37,399 nt of DNA from an uncultured Clostridia bacterium (GTDB lineage: Bacteria > Bacillota > Clostridia > Christensenellales > Borkfalkiaceae), in NCBI GenBank assembly GCA_947053545.1, contig CAMRSY010000014.1, positions 1 to 37,399 on the forward strand, in the 5' to 3' direction. Shown piece by piece: positions 8,570 through 15,309 of the stretch. The notes under the pieces were generated by a model that was given only the letters and a program-made list of their open reading frames with translations, did no database searches and was not told the DNA's origin. Each line of letters begins with the position of its first letter. Within the stretch, counting starts at the first letter, position 1. A program made the translations under genes and the position numbers.

Positions 8570-9586
8570 TCATAAAATTTTATAGCCTTCTGCGTCCGCT
8601 GTAACGGTTATGTCGCCGTCGTACATTGTATACAGCGGATTGCAGTAGTTGCATATATCCGATAACGCGACGTTCGACGGATATCCCGAATAGTTTTTGC
8701 CAACGCTGATTATTGCCTGTTCCGGCTTTGTTAAGTCGTACCAGGGCGCATAAGTGTTTTCTTCGCCGCCGTGCCCCGCCGCGGTAATTATATCGCAGTT
8801 TTTAAGATTTACGTCGTTACCTTTGTAAGCGCAGTAAGGCTGGTTTAACTCTTCGGAAATTTTATAATCTTCCACTATTCTTTTAAGCCCTTCCGAACGG
8901 ACGTCCGACGTAAACGCAAACGAAGTTTCTCCGTACTCCAGCCAGATTACCGCCGAAGCGTTTTCGATATTCGCCGCGCTGGGGTTTTTATTAAGCGACG
9001 CATATTCGCCGTTTGGACTAAGATAGTTACACGGAGAAAGAAAAGTTAAAAAGTAGCCTTCGCCGGATATACCCTCTCCCACGCAGGCATAGCTGCGGGG
9101 CACGCCTTTTTCGTCGAGTTTATTTATAAAAGAACGGTATTGGGATGTAATCCGCGTATTAAGACAGTACGGAATAAACGCATAGCCGATATCTTTATAT
9201 TCAACCAAATCGGAAAGACCGCCGCAGTGTTCAGGTTTTACCGACGAACATATAAGATAATCTATCTTTTTTACTCCGCGCGAATTTAGAACTTTAAGGA
9301 CGGAAAGCGTATTGGGATACGCCCCGTCGCCGCCGTCAATAAGCGCGGTTTTACCGTCGGGCAATTCTATTAATATGCAGTCGCCGAAACCCACGTTTAC
9401 ATAGTTGACGCGCAATATGCCGTAACGGTTTTGTTCGGCTTTTACAAAATATGCGGTTAAATATTTTACAGGTATGTAAATTTCGGTAATTAACAGAGCA
9501 ACGATAAAGATAATTAAAACGGACACGGATATTAAAACGGATGCTACCGCTTTTGACAGTTTAATTTTTTTGCCGCCGTCTTTCAT
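8570..9586 (-). CDS. Membrane-anchored ComEC/Rec2-type metallo-beta-lactamase-fold protein with degenerate metal site
   Basis: One N-terminal membrane helix (about residues 12-35 from this start) precedes an MBL-fold domain facing the outside. The opening strand VNVGFGDCILIELPDG followed by TALIDGGDG is the ComEC/Rec2-like pattern. The metal motif usually written THPHADHIGGL is here CSSVKPEHCGGL: only the final His survives and the Asp is Glu. A later AGHGGEEN may match the usual HHGS. The protein may therefore bind no metal, or bind it differently. I prefer the ATG preceded by AAGGA; an in-frame ATG seven codons upstream has no ribosome-binding site. It is the first gene of the aro operon behind a good promoter. 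Function unknown. Confidence 0.72.
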   Translation of the reverse strand: MKDGGKKIKLSKAVASVLISVSVLIIFIVALLITEIYIPVKYLTAYFVKAEQNRYGILRVNYVNVGFGDCILIELPDGKTALIDGGDGAYPNTLSVLKVLNSRGVKKIDYLICSSVKPEHCGGLSDLVEYKDIGYAFIPYCLNTRITSQYRSFINKLDEKGVPRSYACVGEGISGEGYFLTFLSPCNYLSPNGEYASLNKNPSAANIENASAVIWLEYGETSFAFTSDVRSEGLKRIVEDYKISEELNQPYCAYKGNDVNLKNCDIITAAGHGGEENTYAPWYDLTKPEQAIISVGKNYSGYPSNVALSDICNYCNPLYTMYDGDITVTADAEGYKIL

Positions 9587-9646
9587 TTTCTTCCTTCGCA
9601 TAAACATATCTTAAATTTAAGCTTTAGTTAAAATTATACATAATAA

Positions 9647-9675
9647 ATTATACTATAAACCGACGGCATTGTAAA
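9647..9675 (-). promoter_or_regulatory. Sigma-70 promoter for the MBL-fold/aro operon
   Basis: On the minus strand, TTTACA (9670-9675) and TATAAT (9647-9652) are separated by exactly 17 bases. This matches five of six and six of six consensus positions. Transcription would start near 9640, giving a leader of roughly 50 bases. The -35 element begins right beside the terminator of the preceding gene. Confidence 0.75.
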
Positions 9676-9706
9676 TTAAAAAAGCGGTTTTTTATTCAAA
9701 ACCGCT
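9676..9706 (-). terminator. Intrinsic terminator after the LRR gene
   Basis: Minus-strand hairpin with 9-bp arms (AGCGGTTTT/AAAACCGCT, 9683-9691 and 9698-9706) and a 6-base loop, followed by a run of six T. It lies 45 bases past the stop of the leucine-rich-repeat gene and separates it from the aro operon promoter. Confidence 0.85.
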
Positions 9707-9750
9707 GAAATATTATGCAATTATTTTTGTAACGGTTATAAAACGCCGGG

Positions 9751-11097
9751 TCAGTCCTCGTAATAATTTATAACGAGATTGTTAAGTTTGTGAAACGCCT
9801 TTGCAGGTTTTATCTGCTTCTCTATCTGCCTCGGCGCGTTGACGAGATGAAGCGACGAACAGCCGACGAAAGCCTGTCTGCCCAAAGTTTTTAACGAACG
9901 GGGCAAATCGAAAGCGACTAACGAACGGCAGTTAATAAACGCAACCTCGCAAATGCTTTGCAAACCCTGCGGGAAATTTATTTCCCTTAATTCGTAGCAT
10001 TCGGCAAAAGCCCAGGCGCCTATTTCGGTAAGATTTTTAGGCAAAGTCACCTTTCTTAAATTTTCGCAGTGCGAAAACACGCCTTCGGCAAGCCGCATTA
10101 TACCGCGGGGCACGGTTATCTTTTCAAGCGAAACACAAAAATCGAAAGCGCGGCGGCTGATTGTATGTAACGATTCGGGAAGGTAAAGTTCCTTTATCGA
10201 ACTGCAGGCGCGGAACGCGTTGGCGCCTATAAATTTCAAATCGGGCGGGATATCCACGTTTTCAAGCGCGCTGCAGTTTGAAAACGCACCGTCGTCAATC
10301 ATTTGCAAACTTTGCGGCAAATGTATTTCCGTAAGCTTTTCGCACCAGCTGAACGCGTTTTTACCTATAAGCTTTAAATGAGGCGGCAAAATCACCTTTT
10401 CTACGTCGCGGTTGGAAAACGCGTTTTCTCCTATGCGCGTAATGAAATCTGGCACCTGAGTTTGCTTGTTGGTACCGATATACTTTATAACCTCGTCGTC
10501 AACGATAAGATAGTCGGAAAGGTTGACAAGCGAATTACGGCGAACGCCGTCGGCATCATTTAAAGGGTCGTGCGGAATTATGTCTTCCATTCTTTCCTTT
10601 AAGCTTCTGTCGTCCAAATCGATTTCCTGTTCCTCAAGCTCCTGCTCGAGCGGAAACTCTTCCACTATCGTAATAATTTCTTCCGACTGCACCTCGTCGG
10701 TAAACGCCCTTTCCGCGTCGTTTATACCCGAAGCTACGTATTCTTCCTCCGACTCGAATTTATCGGAATAATCTTCGTCCTCCGTCTGGGCGCCGGCCGA
10801 CGCATAGAAACGGAAATAAATGTCGGCGTCGGAAGGAAAAACCTTGCCGCCGTTTACCCTGCGGAACAGCCTGCCGGGAATTGTTACCTCCACAAGATTG
10901 TCGCAACCGAAAAACGCGCCTTTACCTATTGACGCAAGCTTGACCGGCGCAACGACTTTTTTAAGCGTTTTACAGCCCGCAAAAGCGTACGGCGCTATAC
11001 GCACTACGTTTTTTGGCAATGCAAGCTCTTCGTCTTGCCCCCTGTATTTAAGCACCGTTCCCGCCTGAATATTTAGTTCGCCTTTCGCGGTTTTCAT
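9751..11097 (-). CDS. BspA-type leucine-rich-repeat protein, apparently intracellular, with an acidic linker
   Basis: A 448-residue protein made of LRR_5 (BspA-like) repeats of the form LP..L..IG..AF..C..L..V. Two repeats lie at the N-terminus (about 23-75) and about nine at the C-terminus (about 210-425). Between them (about 105-190) is a strongly acidic stretch rich in Glu and Asp, likely disordered. The block after the linker begins like the N-terminus (VIKYIG versus VLKYRG, each followed by a VP or LP repeat), suggesting duplication of a cap-plus-repeat unit. No signal peptide, membrane segment or cell-wall anchor is seen, unlike most BspA proteins, so it may be cytoplasmic and bind proteins. 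The repeat call is firm; the role is unknown. Confidence 0.85.
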   Translation of the reverse strand: MKTAKGELNIQAGTVLKYRGQDEELALPKNVVRIAPYAFAGCKTLKKVVAPVKLASIGKGAFFGCDNLVEVTIPGRLFRRVNGGKVFPSDADIYFRFYASAGAQTEDEDYSDKFESEEEYVASGINDAERAFTDEVQSEEIITIVEEFPLEQELEEQEIDLDDRSLKERMEDIIPHDPLNDADGVRRNSLVNLSDYLIVDDEVIKYIGTNKQTQVPDFITRIGENAFSNRDVEKVILPPHLKLIGKNAFSWCEKLTEIHLPQSLQMIDDGAFSNCSALENVDIPPDLKFIGANAFRACSSIKELYLPESLHTISRRAFDFCVSLEKITVPRGIMRLAEGVFSHCENLRKVTLPKNLTEIGAWAFAECYELREINFPQGLQSICEVAFINCRSLVAFDLPRSLKTLGRQAFVGCSSLHLVNAPRQIEKQIKPAKAFHKLNNLVINYYED

Positions 11098-11135
11098 TTA
11101 ATTACCCCCGTACTATGCCCTAATTTCCGTTATTA

Positions 11136-11164
11136 ATTATATCACGGCATACAAAAAAAGTAAA
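11136..11164 (-). promoter_or_regulatory. Possible promoter for the LRR gene
   Basis: On the minus strand a perfect TATAAT lies about 40 bases before the LRR start codon. At 17 bases spacing the -35 hexamer is TTTACT (four of six). The -35 region falls in the T-run of the pfl operon terminator, so the two signals abut. The -10 is good and the -35 is modest. Confidence 0.5.
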
Positions 11165-11195
11165 CGGCACGAATGCATTTTTTTGCCCGTGCCGT
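11152..11195 (-). terminator. Intrinsic terminator of the pfl operon
   Basis: Minus-strand arms ACGGCACG and CGTGCCGT (11188-11195 and 11164-11171) enclose a loop of about 16 bases that can pair further. They are followed by TTTAC and a run of seven T. It starts 11 bases after the stop codon of the small glycyl-radical gene, which marks that gene as the operon's end. Confidence 0.85.
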
Positions 11196-11206
11196 CCATT
11201 TTTTTA

Positions 11207-11437
11207 TTACAGTGACGAATGTATAGTTCTTGAAATAACGTCGTCTTGTTGTTCTTTGGTCAATTTGTTGAAATTAACCGCATATCCCGAAACCCTTATA
11301 GTAAGCTGAGGATACTTTTCGGGATGAGCCTGCGCGTCCAGCAGCGTTTCGCGACTGAATACGTTTACGTTTAAATGATGTCCGCCGTCCGCTACGTACG
11401 CGTCAAGCATATTTACCAAATTGTCTGCTCTGGACAT
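11207..11437 (-). CDS. Separate glycyl-radical subunit of a split pyruvate formate-lyase (GrcA-like)
   Basis: This 76-residue protein is the C-terminal glycyl-radical piece of pyruvate formate-lyase, encoded as its own gene. It carries the RVSGYA loop with the radical glycine G51 and the surrounding [26 protein letters not shown] and [13 protein letters not shown] segments. It resembles the stand-alone repair protein GrcA (YfiD) of E. coli. Here, however, the neighbouring large gene lacks this domain entirely, so it is a required subunit and not a spare part. The start is an ATG with AAGGAG seven bases upstream, 40 bases after the large subunit's stop. It continues the homology almost exactly where that protein ends. 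Confidence in the domain is very high. Confidence 0.95.
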   Translation of the reverse strand: MSRADNLVNMLDAYVADGGHHLNVNVFSRETLLDAQAHPEKYPQLTIRVSGYAVNFNKLTKEQQDDVISRTIHSSL

Positions 11438-11444
11438 AATAATT

Positions 11445-11450
11445 CTCCTT
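11445..11450 (-). promoter_or_regulatory. Shine-Dalgarno of the glycyl-radical subunit
   Basis: AAGGAG on the minus strand, seven bases before the ATG of the 76-residue gene. Its quality and spacing show that the gene has its own initiation site, which argues against a frameshifted or interrupted single pflB. Confidence 0.85.
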
Positions 11451-11477
11451 GTTTAATTACTTTCTATACGATAACTT

Positions 11478-13508
11478 TTATTCGTCTTTACCCAGCGACG
11501 CGGGAGTAACCGAAAACGTGTTGGAAATACCGTCGCGCGAGTATTCGTAGGGCAGTTTGGCAACCGATTCAAGCGAGGCGAGCGCGCCGTTTTTATCCCT
11601 GCCGTGCATTGGATTTGCGCCGGGAGCAAGGGGCGTTCCCGCCCTTCTGCCGTCAGGAGTGTTGCCCGTTTTTTTGCCGTACACTACGTTTGACGTAATA
11701 GTTAAAATCGACGTGGTGGGTACGCTGCCGCGGTATGTGTAATGACTTTTAACCTTGTTCATAAACGTCTTTACAAGCCAAACCGCAATTTGGTCTACCC
11801 TGTCGTCGTTGTTGCCGTACTGCGGATATTCGCCCTCGGTTTTAAAGTCGACGACAAGCCCTTCTTCGTTGCGCACGGGATAAACTTTGGCGTACTTTAT
11901 TGCCGAAAGGCTGTCAACCGCGCACGATAATCCCGCTATACCGGTAGCGAAGAAACGCCTTACCTGCGTATCGTGCAACGCCATTTCCAAAGCTTCGTAC
12001 GAATATTTGTCGTGCATATAATGTATGAGGTTAAGCGTGTTTACATACAACCCCGCAAGCCAGTCCATCATCTGTTCGTACTTGGTTACAACCTCTTTAT
12101 AATCGAGAGGTCCGTCGCCGAGCACCGGCGAATACATAGGCGAAACCTGCAAGTGTTTACCCGTCTTTTTATCTATCGTCACCTCGTCCTTGCCGCCGTT
12201 AATAGCGTAAAGAAGACACTTTGCAAGGTTGGCGCGCGCACCGAAAAACTGCATATCTTTGCCCACGCGCATACAGCTGACACAGCACGCGATACAATAA
12301 TCGTCGCCCATTTCGGGACGCATCAAATCGTCGCTTTCGTACTGTATTGCAGATGTGGCTATAGACGTTTCGGCGCAGAATTTTTTAAATCCAGACGGAA
12401 GATTTCGGGACCATAGCACCGTTAAATTGGGTTCGGGCGCAGGACCCAGATTTGTCAGGGTGTGAAGAATTCTGAACGAATTTTTAGTTACGAGCGTTCT
12501 GCCGTCCACACCCATACCGCCTATCGATTCGGTTACCCACGTAGGGTCGCCGGAAAACAGTTCGTTATAGTCCTTTATGCGCATAAATTTTACAATGCGC
12601 AGTTTCATAACAAAATGGTCGATAAGCTCCTGCGCCTCGCGCTCGGTAAGCGTGCCGTTGGTAAGATCGCGCTCGATATATATGTCAAGGAAGGTTGAAT
12701 TTCTGCCTATCGACATAGCCGCGCCGTTCTGGTCCTTTACCGCCGCAAGATACCCGAAATACAGCCATTGTATAGCCTGCTGCGCGGTTTGCGCGGGACC
12801 GGAAATATCGAAGCCGTACAGCGCCGCCATTTCCTTTAACGCCGACAGCGCCTTTATCTGTTCGGAAAGTTCTTCCCTGTCGCGCACTTTATCGGGCGTC
12901 ATATCGCCGTCTATCAAATCCTTGTCGCGCTTTTTGTGTTCTATTAGATAATCCACACCGTACAGAGCAACACGGCGGTAATCGCCTACGATTCTGCCCC
13001 TGCCGTACGTATCGGGCAAGCCTGTTAAAATATGCGCAGTACGGGCGCGTCGCATTTCGGAGGTGTATGCGTCGTACACACCGTCGTTATGCGTTTTGCG
13101 GTAATGCGTAAAAGTATATTTTATTTCGGGGTCGAGTTCGTAGCCGTACATATTTAAAGCCTGCTCGCTCATTTTAATGCCGCCGAAAGGCTGAAGCGCG
13201 CGTTTAAACGGCTCGTCCGTCTGTAATCCCACTATTTTTTCAAGTTCTTTATCGATATATCCCGCGGGATGGCTTGTAAGCGTGGAAACGACTTTGGTGT
13301 CCGCTTTCAACACTCCGCCCGCCCTGCGCTCCTGCTCAGAAAGTTTTAAAACCTCTTCCCACAGTTTTTTCGTGGCCTGAGTAGGTCCTTCCAAAAACCC
13401 GCCGTCGCCCTCGTAAGGTTTATAGTTATGCTGAATAAAGTCGCGCACGTTAACCTCGTCGTCGCTCCATTTACCGGCCGTAAATCCTTCCCACTGTTTA
13501 AATAACAT
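11478..13508 (-). CDS. pflB: Pyruvate formate-lyase large part, lacking the glycyl-radical domain
   Basis: Formate C-acetyltransferase converts pyruvate and CoA to acetyl-CoA and formate in anaerobic metabolism. The 676 residues align along the whole N-terminal and barrel part of the family. They include the catalytic Cys pair C408-C409 in [23 protein letters not shown]. The protein stops after [18 protein letters not shown], where the normal enzyme of about 750 residues continues into the radical domain. That domain is the next gene, and the two lengths sum to 752. The start is an ATG preceded by AGAGGAG eight bases upstream. A dimer of large subunits with two small subunits would be expected. 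The PFL identity is certain; activity of the split form is inferred. Confidence 0.96.
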   Translation of the reverse strand: MLFKQWEGFTAGKWSDDEVNVRDFIQHNYKPYEGDGGFLEGPTQATKKLWEEVLKLSEQERRAGGVLKADTKVVSTLTSHPAGYIDKELEKIVGLQTDEPFKRALQPFGGIKMSEQALNMYGYELDPEIKYTFTHYRKTHNDGVYDAYTSEMRRARTAHILTGLPDTYGRGRIVGDYRRVALYGVDYLIEHKKRDKDLIDGDMTPDKVRDREELSEQIKALSALKEMAALYGFDISGPAQTAQQAIQWLYFGYLAAVKDQNGAAMSIGRNSTFLDIYIERDLTNGTLTEREAQELIDHFVMKLRIVKFMRIKDYNELFSGDPTWVTESIGGMGVDGRTLVTKNSFRILHTLTNLGPAPEPNLTVLWSRNLPSGFKKFCAETSIATSAIQYESDDLMRPEMGDDYCIACCVSCMRVGKDMQFFGARANLAKCLLYAINGGKDEVTIDKKTGKHLQVSPMYSPVLGDGPLDYKEVVTKYEQMMDWLAGLYVNTLNLIHYMHDKYSYEALEMALHDTQVRRFFATGIAGLSCAVDSLSAIKYAKVYPVRNEEGLVVDFKTEGEYPQYGNNDDRVDQIAVWLVKTFMNKVKSHYTYRGSVPTTSILTITSNVVYGKKTGNTPDGRRAGTPLAPGANPMHGRDKNGALASLESVAKLPYEYSRDGISNTFSVTPASLGKDE

Positions 13509-13543
13509 TAAACTTACTCCTCTTTATGTATTAATCCGAACTA

Positions 13544-13825
13544 TTATCGTCCTGTCTTTGCCTCTACCCAAAGTTCGAGAATTTCCAAAGGCTGGTACCC
13601 CGAACACTTGGCTATTTCCTTACCGTCTTCCACAAGTACAATCGAAGGTATTCTTTCCAAATTAAACCGTTCTATCAATTCGGGATTTTCGTTTACGCTG
13701 AATTTAACGAATTTCAAACCGAATTTTCGGGCTACCGCCGCGCAGTTGGGCATAACCGCAAGGCACGCGTCGCACCCTTCTCCGCTTATTTCCAATAAAC
13801 ATTTGCCGCTTAAGCCGTAATTCAT
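13544..13825 (-). CDS. Thioredoxin-like protein inside the pfl operon
   Basis: A 93-residue thioredoxin-fold protein with a CDAC redox motif (C18-C21) after the first strand and the cis-proline segment RIPSIVLVEDGKEI near 65. It is somewhat shorter than a standard thioredoxin and lacks the WCGPC signature. The start chosen is the ATG that overlaps the pflA stop (ATGA); the longer upstream reading runs back through the end of pflA. It sits between the activating enzyme and its substrate enzyme, so reduction of a component of this system is a reasonable guess. Candidates are the activase, the Cys pair and the glycyl-radical subunit. It could instead be a general thioredoxin. Confidence 0.82.
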   Translation of the reverse strand: MNYGLSGKCLLEISGEGCDACLAVMPNCAAVARKFGLKFVKFSVNENPELIERFNLERIPSIVLVEDGKEIAKCSGYQPLEILELWVEAKTGR

Positions 13826-14544
13826 TTTATTATTCCCAAAATTTTTTTTGCGTTTAAAACGCGCTCGGCAGACGGCGGCTGCATTCCGCTTAAAGCGTAG
13901 TTTAAACACATATTTTTATACTTTACCTCACCCATAGAATGGTAAGGAAGCACCTCGACCTTTTCTACGTTTTTAAGGCTTTTTATAAATTCAGAAAGCC
14001 CTTCCAACCACTCGTCTTTATCCGTAAGTTCAGGCACCAGTACATGGCGTATCCATACGGGTTTGCCTGTTTCCGATAAATATCCGGCAAAATTCAAAAC
14101 GTTTTCGTTAGAGTGCCCTGTAAGCTTTATATGTTCGCCGTTATCTATATGCTTTATATCCAAAAGCACCAAATCGGTAACCGACATCAGTTCTTCTATC
14201 TCTTTACGGGTATTACCGTTAAAAATAATTCCGGACGTGTCTAACGCGGTGTGCACCCCCGCATCCTTCAAAATTTTAAACAGTTCGTATACAAATCCGG
14301 TCTGTAAAAGCGGTTCGCCGCCCGAAACCGTAACTCCCCCTCCGCCCGTAAAATAGCTTTTATATTTTAAAGCGTTTGCGGCGACCTGCCGGGGCGAATA
14401 AATTTTGCCGTTATTGCGCGCCCACGTATCGGGGTTGTGACAATAAAGACAGCGCATAAGGCAACCTTGCATAAAAACGACGAAACGTATTCCCGGTCCG
14501 TCGACCGTTCCGAAAGATTCGAATGAGTGAATATATCCGTCCAA
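13822..14544 (-). CDS. pflA: Pyruvate formate-lyase activating enzyme (radical SAM)
   Basis: Generates the glycyl radical on pyruvate formate-lyase using a 4Fe-4S cluster and S-adenosylmethionine. The N-terminal HSFESFGTVDGPGIRFVVF signature leads into the radical-SAM motif C28-x3-C32-x2-C35. The GGGGVTVSGGEPLLQ SAM-binding segment follows. Length 240 is typical. Translation starts at TTG with GGAGG nine bases upstream; an ATG eight bases further upstream is in another frame. It is the first gene after the ZTP riboswitch and precedes pflB, the reverse of the order in E. coli. Its stop overlaps the start of the thioredoxin-like gene. Confidence 0.96.
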   Translation of the reverse strand: MDGYIHSFESFGTVDGPGIRFVVFMQGCLMRCLYCHNPDTWARNNGKIYSPRQVAANALKYKSYFTGGGGVTVSGGEPLLQTGFVYELFKILKDAGVHTALDTSGIIFNGNTRKEIEELMSVTDLVLLDIKHIDNGEHIKLTGHSNENVLNFAGYLSETGKPVWIRHVLVPELTDKDEWLEGLSEFIKSLKNVEKVEVLPYHSMGEVKYKNMCLNYALSGMQPPSAERVLNAKKILGIIK

Positions 14545-14560
14545 CAGACATAACCTCCGT

Positions 14561-14603
14561 AAAAAAAGGGCAATTTACTTTTTAAATTCAAGTAAATTTG
14601 CCC
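14561..14603 (-). terminator. Riboswitch expression platform: intrinsic terminator before pflA
   Basis: On the minus strand a 13-bp stem (14590-14603 with 14568-14580, one bulged A) is followed by seven T. The 5' arm begins with the GGGC that ends the ZTP aptamer, so aptamer folding and the terminator compete for the same bases. Ligand binding would favour read-through into pflA. It ends 17 bases before the start codon. Confidence 0.88.
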
Positions 14604-14682
14604 AGACGAACGGCTTAAACCAAACACCCGTGCGCCGCTCCCCTGCGGTTTTCCGCAATAATTTCGTCAGTTACCGCGCACT
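14599..14682 (-). promoter_or_regulatory. ZTP (ZMP) riboswitch, pfl motif
   Basis: The leader RNA shows the pfl-motif pattern. The outer helix pairs GUGCGC (14676-14681) with GCGCAC (14630-14635). A hairpin UGCGG-AAAA-CCGCA (14644-14657) is followed by the conserved AGGGGAGCG. The segment GACGAA (14663-14668) pairs with UUCGUC (14605-14610), and the conserved CUGGGC forms the 3' end. This class senses ZTP/ZMP, the alarmone of 10-formyl-tetrahydrofolate shortage, and usually switches genes on. Formate made by PFL can feed formyl-tetrahydrofolate synthesis, which fits. The call rests on motif and pairing read by eye. Confidence 0.88.
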
Positions 14683-14697
14683 TTATTTTGTACTGTG

Positions 14698-14726
14698 ATT
14701 ATAACACAGAGGTTTATACTTGTCAA
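14698..14726 (-). promoter_or_regulatory. Consensus sigma-70 promoter of the pfl operon
   Basis: On the minus strand, TTGACA (14721-14726) and TATAAT (14698-14703) are both perfect and separated by exactly 17 bases. Transcription should begin near 14690, just before the riboswitch. Such a strong promoter implies that control lies mainly at the riboswitch or with a repressor. Confidence 0.93.
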
Positions 14727-14780
14727 CAGTTTATTACAAAATATTGTTTAAGAGCAAAAGATTTTACACAATATGTTGTA

Positions 14781-15230
14781 TTAAACAAACGAATAAATAA
14801 GCCCTACCAGTACTCCGGAAAACACTCCGAAAACAATTATAGGTCCGGCAACCGTAAACATTTTTGCCGCCATACCGTATATCCAGCCCTCGGTTTTAAA
14901 CTCGATTGCGGGCGAAGCGACCGAGTTTGCAAATCCCGTAATTGGCACGATTGAACCCGCGCCGGCATGCCTGCCTATCCTGTCGTAAACGCCTAACCCT
15001 GTTAAAAGACAGCTTAAAAATATCAAAATAACCGAAACAGTACCCGCCAGAACGTCGCCAGAAAGCCCTGCGTATTCAAGCATAAAGCGGAAAAACTGAC
15101 CTATACAGCAGATTAATCCGCCTACACCGAAAGCGGAAAGACAGTTTTTAAAGTGTTTCGATTTTGGCTCCTGCGTTTTTATATACTGCAAATAGTTTGC
15201 GTTGTAATTTTCCTTATGCTTTCCTGTCAT
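14781..15230 (-). CDS. spoVAC: Stage V sporulation protein AC (SpoVAC)
   Basis: Small membrane protein of the SpoVA channel, which moves dipicolinic acid into the forespore and out during germination. At 149 residues it has a hydrophilic N-terminus and several membrane helices. Family landmarks are visible: GGLICCIGQ, GAGSIVPITGFANSVASPAIEFKTEG and a hydrophobic C-terminus. In most spore-formers spoVAC is followed by spoVAD and spoVAE(b); here the next gene downstream is the pfl operon, so it is an isolated copy. It follows an SDR gene and a 31-codon ORF whose end overlaps its start. It suggests sporulation ancestry but does not prove sporulation. Confidence 0.9.
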   Translation of the reverse strand: MTGKHKENYNANYLQYIKTQEPKSKHFKNCLSAFGVGGLICCIGQFFRFMLEYAGLSGDVLAGTVSVILIFLSCLLTGLGVYDRIGRHAGAGSIVPITGFANSVASPAIEFKTEGWIYGMAAKMFTVAGPIIVFGVFSGVLVGLIYSFV

Positions 15231-15309
15231 TTTTTACGCCGCCTTCTTTAATTGACTTATAAAAGGTTTCCCGCTCGTCGCGGCGGGACAAATCGTATTC
15301 CTTTCTCAT
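15214..15309 (-). CDS. Possible 31-residue protein between the SDR gene and spoVAC
   Basis: A 31-codon frame rich in charged residues, beginning MRKEYDLSRRDERETFYK. Its ATG overlaps the SDR stop as ATGA, and its TAA lies 17 bases inside the start of spoVAC. No membrane segment or known motif is seen. It could be a real small protein, or a leader that couples translation of spoVAC to the SDR gene. The evidence is position only. Confidence 0.4.
   Translation of the reverse strand: MRKEYDLSRRDERETFYKSIKEGGVKNDRKA

Noticed and set aside
11207-11437. Small glycyl-radical gene as an ordinary GrcA repair protein
   Set aside because: The adjacent PFL gene lacks its own radical domain, so the small protein is needed as a subunit. 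An intact PFL elsewhere would reopen this.
13826-13909. Longer form of the thioredoxin-like protein
   Set aside because: The added residues are basic and lie inside pflA coding sequence. The ATG overlapping the pflA stop gives a normal thioredoxin N-terminus.
14727-14790. AT-rich inverted repeats upstream of the pfl promoter as Rex or FNR sites
   Set aside because: Segments such as TTGTTTAATACAA look symmetric, but none matches TTGTGA-N6-TCACAA or TTGAT-N4-ATCAA well enough in such AT-rich DNA.
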